Below, piece after piece: positions 1-12,874 of a stretch of 64,000 nt of DNA. The stretch is from Circinella minor (Eukaryota > Mucoromycota > Mucoromycetes > Mucorales > Lichtheimiaceae). The notes under the pieces were generated by a model that was not told the origin of the DNA, made no database searches, and saw only the letters and a list, made by a program, of their open reading frames with translations. Position numbers and translations under genes: made by a program. The DNA is taken from assembly GCA_016758965.1 (NCBI GenBank), contig JAEPRB010000036.1, forward strand, positions 124,001 to 188,000, in the 5' to 3' direction. Every line of letters starts with the position of its first letter. The first letter of the stretch is position 1.

Positions 1-804
1 CTGCAGAATACATTGCCCCTGAAGTTATTAAGGGTTGTGGTCACACAAGTACTGTAGACTGGTGGACATTGGGTATTTTGATCTTTGAAATGCTGGTAAA
101 TATATTGTTTGTTTGTTTGTTTAATTTTTGACACCTCATCTGTATATATCTATATTTATACATATTATTAATACTTATAATTGATATATATAATAGTATG
201 GTACAACTCCATTCAAAGGCAATAATCGTAATGAAACATTTTCACGAATTTTACATTTTGAACCCTTGTTTTCAGAGCAACCAATACCTTACAAGACAAA
301 TGTAACTAATAATTGCAAGAACCTTATTCGTAAATTGTTACATAAAGACGAACATAAACGATTGGGTTCACGAGCAGGTGCATCGGATATCAAATCCCAT
401 CCATTCTTTAAAAACATTAATTTTGCGTTGCTTCGACATTGTGTACCTCCTATTGTACCTCTTTTACAGAAACCTAATGGAATCGATGCAATCAATTTTA
501 GGAAGATGCCTCCAGAGAGCATGAGTTTGGACCTTGAAACTGATAATGTGATGATTACCTTTAGGAATGGTAATAATGATAATATTACCTCTTCGTCTTC
601 ATCGAGTAATCCTTTTGATAAATTTAATTCAAGTGAGTAGTAGTACTTTACAACTTTTTTTTGTTACATATAAATATTTGGTATTATGTAATATTTATGC
701 GAGTTAATAACTAATAATTATCATTAATTTTTTTTTCTTTTATAGTTACTGTATATCATGATGGTGATTCTGATTCAGAAGATGCGACAAGTTTTATTGC
801 TTAA
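1..804 (+). CDS. AGC-family protein kinase, Fpk1/Kin82/nrc-2 type (5' partial)
   Basis: C-terminal part of a Ser/Thr kinase cut by the window edge. Exons 1-95, 197-632 and 746-804 join in phase and give 195 residues. Visible kinase elements are the APE motif (YIAPEV) followed by [20 protein letters not shown], which is the activation-segment and subdomain IX signature. Next come [11 protein letters not shown] and the AGC stretch [16 protein letters not shown], then the start of the C-tail ([11 protein letters not shown]). The wording GCGHTS and GSRAGASD is typical of the fungal nrc-2/Fpk1 branch. Known members phosphorylate phospholipid flippases and support polarised growth; substrate here is inferred from family only. 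The C-terminus is short and acidic ([13 protein letters not shown]). The N-lobe and catalytic loop lie outside the window. Confidence 0.85.
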
Positions 805-1973
805 TTATAAGAAACATGTTCACTACTCTTTGGTTTTTATTTTTTTTTATTTTTCTTACATATAATTCTCTCTCTATATATACATACTTATACAACACAC
901 ACATATAATGGCATATACGAAGAAAAAAAATACAAATCACCAACAAAAAAGAAAAGTTAATCCTCAAGGGAAAAAAAATTACTTCCCTTCCCTCCTCCAA
1001 AAAAAAAAAAACCTTTTTTTCTTAAAAATTACCTTTTTTTTTATACCCTAATTATTTACTCTATCTTTCTTCTCTCTCTCTTTTTTTTATAATACTCTTT
1101 TGATCTTGTCTTTGTGCTTTTGCTGGTTATATATTTTTTAATCTTGCATCTGCCTTAATCTTGTATTTGCTTCTTCTCTTTTTATAATCTTTTCCCCGTT
1201 TATACTTTTTTCCTTCTCTTAATTTGCATATTCCTTTTATTTTATTCTCCTTTTTTATATAAAGTTAATAACGAAATAATTTCTTTTATATATTATTACA
1301 AGAAAATTTCATATTGATCTAAAATTTGACAGAATTTTTTTTTTCCAGTTTGGATATGTATATATGTTCCTGTCATTTATAACGAATGGGTTAGTATAAT
1401 AACGGATATGATTAACATTTTATACAGCTGCGCAGCATATAATATCTGGAGAATATAGCTCGTAAAGAACATGATTAAGTATAATATCATTCTGGCTTGG
1501 ATGGTTTATTTTCCTCTATAGTTACCAGATCAATAAGATCTTTTAACTAGTTTCTAACCGGTTTACCATGGCAACAAAAAAATAAGAAAAGAACAGACAG
1601 GTATCGTTGTTATAGTTACATTTTTACTTCAAGGGGGGTGGGTTATTGGATCTAATAGATCGAATGACTTGAACTATAAATATTGTATAGCTTCTCATTA
1701 AATATATAAATGTAAATAACCTAAAAATAAATACATCAATCAAATACAACATGAAAACCAATCTGTGTAGGTTTAATAATATTATATATTTTTCATTTTT
1801 TCTTATTTCTAAGATATGGAAAAAGATTTTTAAAACAACAAAATAAAAGCAAAAAAAGATGAAGCTAAAATATTTGTTTATGTGAGAAGTGTGAGTGTGC
1901 GAGCGTGTTGAGTGCGAATATTGTGTATAAAAATGTTGTTCAGGATTTAATTTTTTTCTTTTAACTAATTAAT
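805..1973. other. Intergenic, convergent 3' ends
   Basis: About 1.2 kb between the kinase stop and the ATP1 stop, so it should hold two 3' untranslated regions. It is very AT-rich, with long pyrimidine and poly-T tracts around 1010-1270. I see no coding frame, RNA gene or repeat. Confidence 0.6.
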
Positions 1974-4088
1974 TTACAAGAAGGACTTGACGTGGTTTTC
2001 GCAGATATCACGGAGCTTAGCTTCAAGATCCTTGGAAAGAACACCTTGAGTACGGATTTCGTCAAGAGTAGCCTTATGTTCGGATTGGACGTGGCTAATG
2101 AAATCACGTTCCCAATCAACAACCTTGTTAACGGGAAGCTTGTCAAGGAAACCGTTGACACCAGCAAAGACAATGGGGACTTGGGTTTCAATGGACAATG
2201 GAGTGTATTGAGGTTGCTTCAACAATTCGGTAAGACGGGCACCACGGTTCAACAAGAATTGAGTGGAGGCATCCAAATCGGAACCGAATTGAGCGAAAGC
2301 AGCAACTTCACGGTATTGAGCCAAGAAAAGCTTCAACGAACCAGCGACTTGCTTCATGGCCTTGGTTTGAGCAGCGGAACCGACACGAGAGACGGACAAA
2401 CCGACGTTAATGGCGGGACGGATACCCTTGAAGAAAAGTTCAGCTTCCAAGAAAATTTGACCATCAGTAATGGAAATAACGTTGGTAGGAATGTAAGCAG
2501 AGACATCACCACCTTGAGTTTCACTATAATTTTTCCCAAATTAAATTAATTTTTTTCGCCCAATCATTAGTATATATATTTCTTTTTTCCTCTTTTTTTT
2601 TTCGTAAGTAATTTTTGTTGTTAACAAAAAGGTTGAATAATACTAATAATAAACTTACATGATGGGCAAAGCAGTCATGGAACCATAACCGAAGCTCTTG
2701 TTCATCTTAGCAGCACGTTCCAAAAGACGGGAGTGAAGGTAGAAGACATCACCAGGGTAAGCTTCACGACCTGGGGGACGACGAAGCAAAAGGGACATTT
2801 GACGGTAAGCAACAGCTTGCTTGGACAAATCATCATAGATGATCAAAGAGTGACGGCCGTTATCACGGAACCATTCACCGAAAGCGGCACCAGAGAAAGG
2901 AGCCAAGTATTGAAGAGGAGCGGCTTCAGAAGCAGTAGCAGCAACGACGACAGTGTACTTCATGGCATCGTTTTCTTCGAGAGTGCTGACCAATTGGGCA
3001 ACGGTGGAACGCTTTTGACCAACGGCAACGTAGATACAGTACAACTTCTTGGCTTCATCGGAGCCATTGTTCCAGTTCTTTTGGTTAAGAATGGTATCCA
3101 AAGCGACGGCAGTCTTACCAGTTTGACGATCACCAATAATCAATTCACGTTGACCACGACCAATAGGGACCATGGAGTCGACGGACTTGATACCAGTTTG
3201 CATAGGTTCGTTAACGGAGTGACGGGGCAAAATACCAGGAGCCTTAACTTGGACACGGGAGCGACCAACAGTATCCAAAGGACCCTTACCATCAATGGGG
3301 TTACCAAGGGCATCGACAACACGACCCAAGACACCAGGACCGACGGGAACATCGACAATGGCACCAGTACGCTTGACGGTGTCACCTTCCTTGATCAAAC
3401 GATCGTTACCGAAAACGACAATACCGACGTTATCGGCTTCCAAGTTAAGGGCCATACCCTATTATTGTTTATTAAACAATTATTTATACCATTAATATTC
3501 CGTTATTATAAATCTTCATCCACTCCAAACTATTATTATTATCATTATTATCCCCACATCCATATTTTATAATTATTTATTTACCTTCAAACCGCTGGAG
3601 AATTCAACCATTTCTTCGGCTTGACAGTTCTTCAAACCGTAAACACGGGCAATACCGTCACCAATAGACAAAACGCGACCGGTTTCTTGAAGGTCAGCTT
3701 CAGCAGAAGCACCAAGGATACGTTGTTCAAGAACAGACGAAACTTCGGAAGTAGAGGGCTTGGCAGTAGCATAAGCACGCGAAGCAGCAGCAGCAACGGC
3801 ACCCAAGTTTAAACGGGCCTATTTATAAATATTCAATTCATATATGAAATATTTTTGGTTTGTTTGAATATAAAAAAATGTCAAAAAATTAATTTAATCA
3901 TGTCGAATTATGAATTTTCTTTTGGTCGAAATTAAAAAAAAGGGGACTAAAATAAAAGCGATTTCGAATTCGAATTTTATGTTTGTTGTATTGAAAAGAG
4001 TGTTGTTGTTTTGTAGAAAACTTACAGCGGGAGCAAGACCGCGGGCAAGCGACAAAGGACGGGCAACGCGAGCAACGTTTCTAAGCAT
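1974..4088 (-). CDS. ATP1: ATP synthase F1 subunit alpha, mitochondrial
   Basis: Catalytic-core alpha subunit of the mitochondrial F1Fo ATP synthase. Four exons on the minus strand (4026-4088, 3585-3818, 2659-3458, 1974-2523) join in phase to 548 residues, the normal size. The N-terminus ([18 protein letters not shown]) is an Arg-rich presequence. The Walker A loop GDRQTGKT lies near residues 208-215, and the alpha signature ([20 protein letters not shown]) is intact. All introns are GT-AG; one begins right after the presequence. Exons are clearly richer in G+C and lack rare codons compared with neighbours, as expected for a highly expressed gene. This bias leaves long open frames on the opposite strand that are artefacts. 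Confidence 0.98.
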
Positions 4089-6131
4089 AGTTAGGGAAGG
4101 TGGTTAGAAAAGGGAAAGGGAAGATATATCGAAGCTGAAATTTTTTTTATTACCAGGGGGTTCGAATAGCGTGGAGGCGAAAAAAAACCACCGCTGAACA
4201 CCGATGTTACGTCACCCCACCAATAAAAGTCTATTCTGTTAACGCCACCATATTTTTTTTTACAGAGTCCATTTACTATTGTTCTTGTATGCCTCTTTCC
4301 TATATGTATCAACTAATCTGATTAATGTCGAATAATTCCAAAAAAGAAAACTAATTGGAAAAGCGGCGACTATTTTCTTATTCATTCTGATTTCAAAAAG
4401 TTAAATATGATATGTAAATAAACACTCTTTTTGTCTAAGTTTTAGTTTTTGGAAAGGTTGAAAAGATACAGGGTCAAGCATAACAATCATTTTTGTTGTC
4501 ATGGCTACAGCTTTTTGGCGGATTGAAGCCTATATCAACTGTAGTTATATATATTGTAGCTAGGGATTAATTGGATGGAATATCAATATCCTTTATATAA
4601 TTGGTGAAGTATCTTTGGATAACTCGAAAAATCCTTTGTGAAATGATGTGGTTTACGAAAAAGATTTTTTTATGGTACCTAACCATGAGTCACTATTGAT
4701 TAACTTTACGATACAACATTAATCTTTACATAAAGGTATCACAGTTTTATTTACATCTTATTAAAAGGCAAAGCTGGTGCATGCATCAGATGTCCATCTA
4801 TTCTGGGCCACAATTATCCACAGAACATATGCAATATGGAATTCGTAGGCCACTGAGTGATGATCATATTGTTAAAAAGGACTAGTAATTGCTTGGTCAA
4901 CTTACAATTAAATAAATAGTAATTTTCTAAACGTCTATAGGTCTTCTTGATCATTATAACTCATATATTCAGACGTTCACATTTTATTAAAAAAGTAATG
5001 GGTACAACTTCCTTTAAGACGGGATATGTTGCCCATGGAAACATTTTGTCCTATATATTTTCATTAGTAAATCCTAATGAATGACTCATTTTGATATATT
5101 ACTATTATAGTAAAATTGATCGACTATATCGATCTATTATAGACCATTAAAAAGTATCGTTTATTATCTGAGACAGTCAAGTTTTGCTAGCACTCCTTTG
5201 TCTTTATGTTTTGAAAAAGCTGAAAAGAAAACGCGTACGTAGGTCCAATAACTCTGTCTACCTATAATAATATTATTATAATTATTATACAAATAACCAT
5301 CTCTACCCTTTATAAAATTATCAAATGAGTTTTTTTTTTTAAAAAAGGATATAAGCTCAACAGCTCCATTCTATTTTTGAAAATTAAAGAACTTTATACT
5401 GCAAAAATAATAGTATGGAAAGGAGAACAAAAATTGTTGTCAAGCCAAAATTGATTCTTTTTTTCTCAAATATCATACAGTGTTGAGAAGCTTCAGATTA
5501 TGACTATTTGTACATAACCTTTGTTTTCTTTTCATAATCATTCACTCAACAGTATATACTCTTTTAAGAAAGACAGGCTGTATATCATACGGTGGGCACA
5601 GATAATGTAATTGCTATGCTCTTTTTCTATATCAAAAAAAAAACTTAGTGAATTCCAAGGAAGAGTGTGAGCGACTTTTACATTTTCCTAAAAGCCTACA
5701 AATTGTCATTATTCACTTCTTATTAGGGTGTAATTTCCATTATATTACTCCCGCCTTTCATACCGTGAACATTTTGTGAGTATCTTAATAGCCACAGAAA
5801 AAAAGCATATTGTCATGACGACGGTCATCTTATCGACTCTTTCGTTTTTCAACTCAAGACTTTTCTTTTTTGGCTGTATCAGGATGTAAAACAGTTTATT
5901 GAGAATTAGCGGATGAAGAAAGAAGAAAAGAAAAAGTTATTCTCTCACAAACTTTCTATATAATCTTACAGTACGTGGTCTTTGGCACACTGGTCTATAT
6001 ACCCAGATATATTCTCACATGAGAGTGAATTTTGCATAAAAATCTTTTGCATTAAACCGAGTCACTTTTCTGATAAATTGCTTTTTTTTTTTATTTTATT
6101 TGACAGCACAGCTTTTTTTTTGAAAAAAAAA
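4089..6131. promoter_or_regulatory. Divergent intergenic region between ATP1 and UTP23
   Basis: About 2 kb that must hold both promoters. It contains TGAGTCA at 4686-4692 and the palindrome ATGACTCAT at 5081-5089 (bZIP/Gcn4-AP-1 type words). X-box-like words lie near 4496-4509 and 5028-5042. A TATATAA lies at 5955-5961, about 170 bp before the UTP23 ATG. These short words are expected by chance several times in 64 kb, so their role is open. No gene is visible. Confidence 0.4.
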
Positions 6132-7312
6132 ATGAGAACCAAAACGCAACGTGCATATAAACGTTTGTTGCACGAATATAGTCTTGGTTTTGGATTAAGA
6201 ACACCTTACCAAATCTTAGGTACTTTTTTTTTATTTGAAAAATCTGGATTAATGTTGTGCCGAGTAAAAAAACTAACTAAAGCCCTTTTTTTCTTTCTGA
6301 TTGTTGATTTAGTGGATGCTGAATTTTGTAAAGAAGCTGCGAAACAAAAACTCGATATTAATGTTGAATTTGAAAAAACATTCCAAGATCAAACTCGGCA
6401 TTGTAAGAAAGGACCGACATACACAGATACAACATACAAAAGAAAATGGATATATAAAATCATGCTTTCTGATACGCATATGCTCATATATGGATCTATT
6501 TAATTATCTAGTTATTACAGAATGCAGTGTACAGGAACTGAGAAGACATAATCAAGGTTCTTTTGAAGCGCAACAAATAGCAAAACAGTTTGAACGACGA
6601 AGATGTCCACATACACATGCTCCTATTGCGAGTACTGATTGTGTTGCTCAAGTAGTAGGACCAACTAATGAATATAATTATATTATTGCATCCCAAGATG
6701 AAGCACTTCGCGAAAAGTTGCGCGCTATTCCTGGTATACCTATGGTTTATGTGAAGGCTCATATGGTTGTGATGGAACATATGTCTACTGCAACAAAAAG
6801 GTTATTGGAAGAGGTATAAAAATAGGAATAGTATCCATTGAAGTTGCTATATATTTCTTGGTTGATTTTGTCTTTTAAATTTAATATCGGGCGTATATAC
6901 ATATTAGAAAGAAGCAGAGAAAAAAGGACTTTCAACACGAGAAAAAAACCAAGTATCTAAAATGTTACATTCTGGTGAAGAATTACCAAAGAAGAAGAAA
7001 AAAGTAAAAGGTCCAAATCCACTCAGTGTAAAAAAGAAAAAGAAATCAACACCGCCACTTCCAAAAAAGAAGAAAAATGAAGCCAGTCCTATCGCTAATG
7101 TAGAGAAGAAACGGAAACATGAAGAAGAGGATGTAGAACAAAAGAAAAACAATGAAGAACAACAAGAGCAATCAGTTACAAAACCAGATTTAAAAGAAAA
7201 AACTGAGGATAATATACCAAAGGATGGAGAACAAAAAAAGAAACGAAGGAGAAGAAAGAAGACAAAACATGATAAAGAAGAAGTGAAACAAGAAGATCAA
7301 AACGAATTATAA
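6132..7312 (+). CDS. UTP23: rRNA-processing protein Utp23 (PIN-like, small-subunit processome)
   Basis: Nucleolar factor of early 40S assembly; Utp23 helps release snR30 from pre-rRNA in yeast. Exons 6132-6219, 6313-6402, 6512-6813 and 6908-7312 give 294 residues. The start MRTKTQRAYKRLLHEYSLGFG is the family N-terminus. The PIN-like core follows (ILVDAEFC, FITECSVQEL, YIIASQDEALREKLR, GIPMVYV), with a zinc-binding stretch CPHTHAPIASTDC. The C-terminus is a long Lys-rich tail (KKKKKVKG and similar), typical of nucleolar proteins. The acceptor at 6510-6511 was chosen because the next AG (6519-6520) would create an in-frame stop. Confidence 0.93.
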
Positions 7313-7635
7313 TTTATATCTTATATCAACGATAATAATAAGAATAAACTATAATTGTATTTTTATATTTAAATAACAGAAAAATAATAATAATAATGTA
7401 TGGTAGGGTTATCATGTAAAGGGGAAAAAAAAGAAACAAATGAGGAATTTTTTTGGGTGTGCGAGAATGTTTTTTTATAATTCAAAGATAGTTTTAAATT
7501 TGTACATAAATTGATGTATGTGATCTGTGTATAAGATAAAAACAAAAAAGATTGAGATGTTAAGTGAAAGAGGGGTTATATAATGAATGGATAAAAAGAA
7601 AATGAAAAACACATGCAACACGTAGAGAGCTTTTT
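7313..7635. other. Intergenic, convergent 3' ends
   Basis: About 320 bp between the stops of UTP23 and the CBS/PB1 gene. It is AT-rich with no visible feature besides the presumed 3' untranslated regions. Confidence 0.6.
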
Positions 7636-10600
7636 TTAACGATGTCGTGGGCTCACACGGGAATAAGCAAAAACACCCAAAATAACAACACCGAGAAAAG
7701 CAATGGCAGCAGGTAACATCAATTCTTGGGGTATAGCAGATCCATCCTGCGAGTAATACTCACCATCACTATCCTCTTCAACCTCAATCCTCCTAGAATG
7801 TCTCTTTGAATTACGTTTTCTACTTCGTCGTTCACTTGCAACAGATCCATTCTCGGCAATTTTTTCAGATGTTACTGATCCATTTACATAATATTGCACA
7901 GGAGAATCCACACGAATTGGTGGTGGTGTTACTGGTTGCGGTGTGGAAGATTGTTGACGATAAAGAGGTTCTGGTTCTGGTTTTGTTGTATCATGGACAA
8001 ACAATTTAACGCGGTCATGGCCTAATTTACGTGCTAATTGTACTGAATCTGCTACGTCCGCATCAGAAGTGATTAATACTTGATCATTTTCATCATCCAA
8101 ATAGGATACAGTTAGCCATTCCTCATCGTTTGTCTCTGCACTAGAATCATGTTCAACGATCACTTTTTGGCGAACATTTTCTAGCAGTTGAGCAAAGCTA
8201 TTGAAAGGTGACGTGAATCGATGTGTTTTCCCACCATCAGATGTGAATTTAAATGCAAAAGTGCCGTCATCATGATGATAGTTGCTTCGACTATGTTGTC
8301 GGGATGAAACATGAGACAAACTATCTTCATTATGAGCCACCATGCTGGCGGATTCATTAGGCGTAATTTCGGGAAAACCTTGTAGTTGAGAAAGTGAAGT
8401 GGAAGGTTCCGGCGAAATAGCATTCATTGCGGAAGGAGTCAAGTGGTGGCCTGATTGATGAGGTGATGAAAGCGGGTCGGACAATTGTGATTCACTTTCT
8501 CCCATTTCTGTTGCTCCAAAACTATCCCAAAAACGAGACCACATTGGACCTGGATTAGAATAAAAATACATACATAATGAGTTATCCCATAAAGTCCATG
8601 ATATATCATCTTATTTCTTTCTTCTTTGTTTGACTATCCATGTTTTTTATTACCTTCACCATCGTTTCCTTGTATACTGTTAATCTAAGAAAAAATTGAA
8701 AAAGTGTTATTGTATACTTGTTCACCACAGTAACCAAAAAAAAAAAAACAGAGTTTTAAACTAACCTGTTCGAGTGTAGCATAAGTGAGTCTCAGGACAT
8801 CAACCATGCCAATAATCTCGCCATTATCTAGGACAGGAAGATTTAAATAGTGACCATCTAAATAATATAAAGTTTATCATAAATTAGTATTACCTCTCTT
8901 TCCGTTACTTTAATACTCTTTTTTACAACAATGTATTACCATTCATTCGATGAAGTGCATCCATAATTGTTGTTTGAGGAGTAGCTGTGTCAGGATGAGG
9001 TGTCATGACACGTACAACTGAGCAATTTTCCGGGTTTAAGCCAGCAGCAATCACACGTAAAACAACATCTTTACTATTATATATATATTGTGTTAATAAT
9101 TCCATAAAAAATTATTATCGAAAAAAGTAACATTCTTTTCGCTTTCTCTCTCTCCTTACGTTGTAAAAATGCCTGCTAATCCTTCACGATCAGCAACAAG
9201 CACAGCAGTGGTATGATAATCTTTCATCATACGCGCAACATCACGTACATTTGTCTTAATATTCACTTCTGCTGGTGGAGTACCATCAAGAACGGATCCA
9301 AGGTCTGGACACGACATACGATCACGTAAAGCTTCCATGTATTGTACCAATTGAACTGGACTACTCGACCATTCGCGTTCTACGCCTTCCAATGCAGCAT
9401 ATAATTTACGAGAAGAGCCGTAAGCGCGCTCCATTTTATCAAGTGCTTCATATAAACATTTCGTAATGTCGAGTAATCCGAAAATATCACCTTCTTCGTT
9501 ACACACCGGCTATAATACACATTATAGATAAATAAATAATATTTGTTAATTTCACTGTATTACATGCCAATTAAAAAAACATTTTAGTATCTTTTATACA
9601 ATATTTACCAAATGACGAAAACCTCGAGAAACCATAAGATTCAATGCATCAGTAGCAGATGTATCAGCAGTAACACACATTGGACCTTTTGTCATAATAT
9701 GCGCCACAGGAGTTGTTCTTTATTTTCATTTTAGTTTTTTTTTTTTTTTTTGCATGCTCGATTTTCCTCTCTTTTCAATAAGCTACTTATATTTTGAACC
9801 CGTCCCTCTTTAATACTCATATACACAGCAAACTTTAAATATTACATACCTAGCATCCAATGATTCAGCAACCACTCTATAAGCCAAATCTTTAGCCTAA
9901 ATCATGTATAATTTTGTGTATGTATAATATATATAGTGTATATGGGTATGTATATATGTATATGTAGGTGTGGGTATAGATGTATATTTTCGTTATGTAT
10001 TTCAGTAGAAGAGAGCGAGAAAAAGAACGAAAAATGAATATTTTTTTGGCTTTGCTATATTATGATCACACTTGTATAGAATAAAAAAAGAAATGTATTT
10101 AGGGTGAAAGAAAAGAGGAGCATTGCTTACCGTAAAAATACCACTCAAGTGGTCGTCTTCGTCAACAACTAAAACACAATCGCTACGTTTGGCTGCCATT
10201 AATTGGGAAGCCTCAATGACTAACAAGTTCTCTTTGACGGTCAGAGCTTGTGAAGGGCGTAATGCTGACACTGTGCCTGCGATTTTACGAGTTTGTCTTA
10301 TACGAGTTGAACCGGCACGTTTTTTTGATAATTCTTGTTCGAGTTTTTTACGAATAGCCTTTTTTTATAGTTGTTATTATCATTGTGGTAGTAGGAGTGA
10401 TAGTGTATGCATACGGTGTAAAACTCAACAGTTAGTAAATATTTATACTTCAATGGAACTATGGAAAAAACAAAAAAAAAAGTTATTTGTATTGTTACCT
10501 CGTCCCTTTTAGACTGACGTTGTCGACTACCAATACCATCCTGGTCAGTACGATGAGAAGCAACAGATGGAATTCGAGAACCAGAAAGTTTTTTAGTCAT
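7636..10600 (-). CDS. CBS- and PB1-domain membrane protein (Mug70-like)
   Basis: Nine exons on the minus strand (10499-10600, 10131-10358, 9850-9896, 9609-9717, 9160-9509, 8940-9073, 8766-8857, 8654-8684, 7636-8549) join in phase to 668 residues. The N-terminal half carries four CBS motifs as two pairs, with repeated endings such as HLSGIFTAKD, IFGLLDITKC, GLAGIFTTKD and IIGMVDVLRL. CBS pairs usually bind adenosine nucleotides. The C-terminal half has a PB1 domain (FAFKFTSDGGKTHRF, then the acidic OPCA motif YLDDENDQVLITSDADV). One membrane helix ends the protein (LMLPAAIAFLGVVILGVFAY). The architecture equals S. pombe mug70, a meiotically up-regulated gene of unknown mechanism. The ATG at 10600 is preferred; an in-frame extension upstream is low complexity. 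Confidence 0.9.
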
Positions 10601-11041
10601 TTTTTTATAAAAGTTTTTTTTTGGTGAGCACTCAAAAGGGGAGCCGTGAAACAAACACACACGCTCTTCTTCTTTTTTTTTTTGTGAGAGCGAGGAAGAG
10701 ACGAAAGGAACACGCGACAATTCGTCCGAGGGTTCCGAGAGTTGTATTTAAAATGCCGCATTATTTTTTTTTTAAATGAGAGAGGTTATGTATTCTTTAT
10801 GTGATACAATGTATATATACATACAAGCACAACAACAGATCGGGTAAGTAACCAAATAAATTTTATAGAGAAAAGTTGTTTTGGATGTTACAGAAAAAAA
10901 AAACTTTGATATCTGTTGTAAATAGTATTAGTAGTAATGACATTATATTTTAAATGGATTTTACTACGAACTACTATGGTTACGGTTTATACTGTTAATT
11001 TTATTTTTTCTATTATATACTTCTTTCACTATTACTTTTTC
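10601..11041. other. Intergenic (promoter of CBS/PB1 gene, 3' end of WRS1)
   Basis: About 440 bp containing the upstream region of the minus-strand CBS/PB1 gene and the 3' end of WRS1. It has purine/pyrimidine tracts just above the start codon and no other recognisable feature. Confidence 0.5.
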
Positions 11042-12874
11042 CTATGGCTCAATCTTCCGGCTGGCATCCATAAAGTATTTAACAGTTTCTTCCGTGACCT
11101 CGGCTCTTCTCTTTTGGAAGTCTCCGACAACCTTTTGCAAAAGTTCAATACAACGTTTCTTAAGTTCACCTGTCATCATTTCACCTGATTTATACGACTA
11201 ATAATATAAGTATAAAGAGAAGTTATTTAATATATAAATATATTTTACATGTATCAATGATAAACAAACAATAAACCATAAAATCACTTCTTTTTTTCCT
11301 TTTATTTCATTCATATCTTTTTTTTTAAAGTTATATAAACTTACATCATAAATACGCTTTAATTCTTCATCATCGTCCAAAAAGAAGCTTAAGTATTGGT
11401 AAGACACATCAACATCTGGGTTACCACCATTGGCGCGGTGTTCTTCTACAGTTGCTCCGCCACCAGAGAATGCGTATCGGTTGATCTACTCATAAACAAT
11501 AAAAATGAGGATAGTCAACATATAGTTATTTTGCAATCCAATACTTTTTTACAATTCTTATCAATTTACCTTGTTCTTAATTTGATTAGGAGTATCAGTC
11601 ATAAAGATAGCAGATGAATCAATAGAAGCACTCATTTTTGTTTGAGGACCTTGCAAAGCAGGGAAAAATCGTGCGTGGATTAAAGCAGGCTTTGGGTATT
11701 TAAGACGTGCAGCAACATCACGAGTAAGACGGAAATAAGGGTCTTGATCAATAGCACATGGAATTAAGCAAGGAATATCCTTCTTACCACCAAAGATATT
11801 TGGGAAAGAGTTTGAGAAAGAAGGTGCAGCTTGTACTGCAACAAAATGAAGTTTACCAATAGCATCACTAGGTTCAATAACAAATTCGGATAAGTAAAGC
11901 TTATTTTTTATAAATTTATCTTTTCATAGATTATTATTGTTATTATAACTTACGCATCAGTGAAACCAAAAGTGGATTTAGATTGATTAGCGTTAATACA
12001 ACGTGATATACGGACAATGTTATGATAGAATGGACCCCTTTCATATATGAATAGATAGAATAAGTTAATAAAAATTATTACTATGAAAAGTTCTTATCCT
12101 CTTTCTCCTTCAATTTATATTTTTTTTACCCAACAAAATCTAAATCAGAGAAAATAAAGGTCTTTTCAGGATTGAAACCACATGCAATAATATCTCTTGC
12201 GTTCTTTTGAGCAAATTCACGACATTTTTCAACAGTCAAGTTTTGCTTAAATAAGAATTTTTCATCATCAGTTAATTGGATAACGATGGGAACGTTAAAC
12301 ACAGATTGAAGCCATCTATATAATAATAATAATCATGCATCAGTTTTCAATTTCCCTTTTATATCATGTCTTTTCTTTCACATTTTTTTTTTACTTTACT
12401 GGCAAAAGATAAATGGAATCAAATGACCCATATGCATCGAATCACTAGAAGGACCACGACCTGTATACAAATAGAAAGGTTTCTTTTGTTCATATCGATC
12501 AAGGATACGACCCAATTCTCTATTAAAAACAAACACGAAAAAAAAATTATAACCACGTCTCTTATTTTTTCCCTTATAACTTGTAGCAAACAGTTACTAT
12601 TTTACCTGTGAGAAAAGAAAGTTCCACGACGTAAAAGAACATGAGGTTTATGACCAGTGACTTTTTCAAAACGTTCCAGCATGGCTTCATCAATGGGTCG
12701 TGTACCAAATTGATTAATAAGTTTATTGTAGTCAATGGCTTGTTGAACACCGTCAACAACAGCACCTTCAACTTCCCAAGGGGTTACATTCTGTTCAGCC
12801 TTTTCAACAGGAGCAGGTTCACCTGCACTAATGTTCATGTCTGCTACTTTGGCAGTAACTTCTTTTTCGGACAT
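11042..12874 (-). CDS. WRS1: Tryptophanyl-tRNA synthetase, cytoplasmic
   Basis: Class Ic synthetase that charges tRNA-Trp. Seven exons (12606-12874, 12400-12519, 12130-12315, 11954-12037, 11570-11867, 11345-11485, 11042-11197) give 417 residues, close to yeast Wrs1. The HIGH-equivalent is HMGH at residues 119-122, in [14 protein letters not shown]. The KMSKS-equivalent is KMSAS at 297-301, as in eukaryotic cytosolic enzymes. Other landmarks are [20 protein letters not shown] and GFTDADAIGK. The fifth exon uses the acceptor at 11868-11869; earlier AGs would break the frame. There is no presequence, so it is inferred to be cytosolic. Confidence 0.97.

Noticed and set aside
1992..3572. Long plus-strand open frames (185 and 279 codons) opposite ATP1
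   Set aside because: They are antisense shadows caused by strong codon bias in ATP1; their translations are Thr/Ser/Asn-rich with no family features and they ignore the ATP1 introns.
4155..4175. GGGGGTTCGAATAGCG, a B-box-like word
   Set aside because: No A box or cloverleaf can be formed with neighbouring sequence on either strand.
10601..10720. In-frame N-terminal extension of the CBS/PB1 protein
   Set aside because: The extension is Lys/Glu/Phe low complexity from poly-A/T tracts, and the ATG at 10600 begins the plausible protein.
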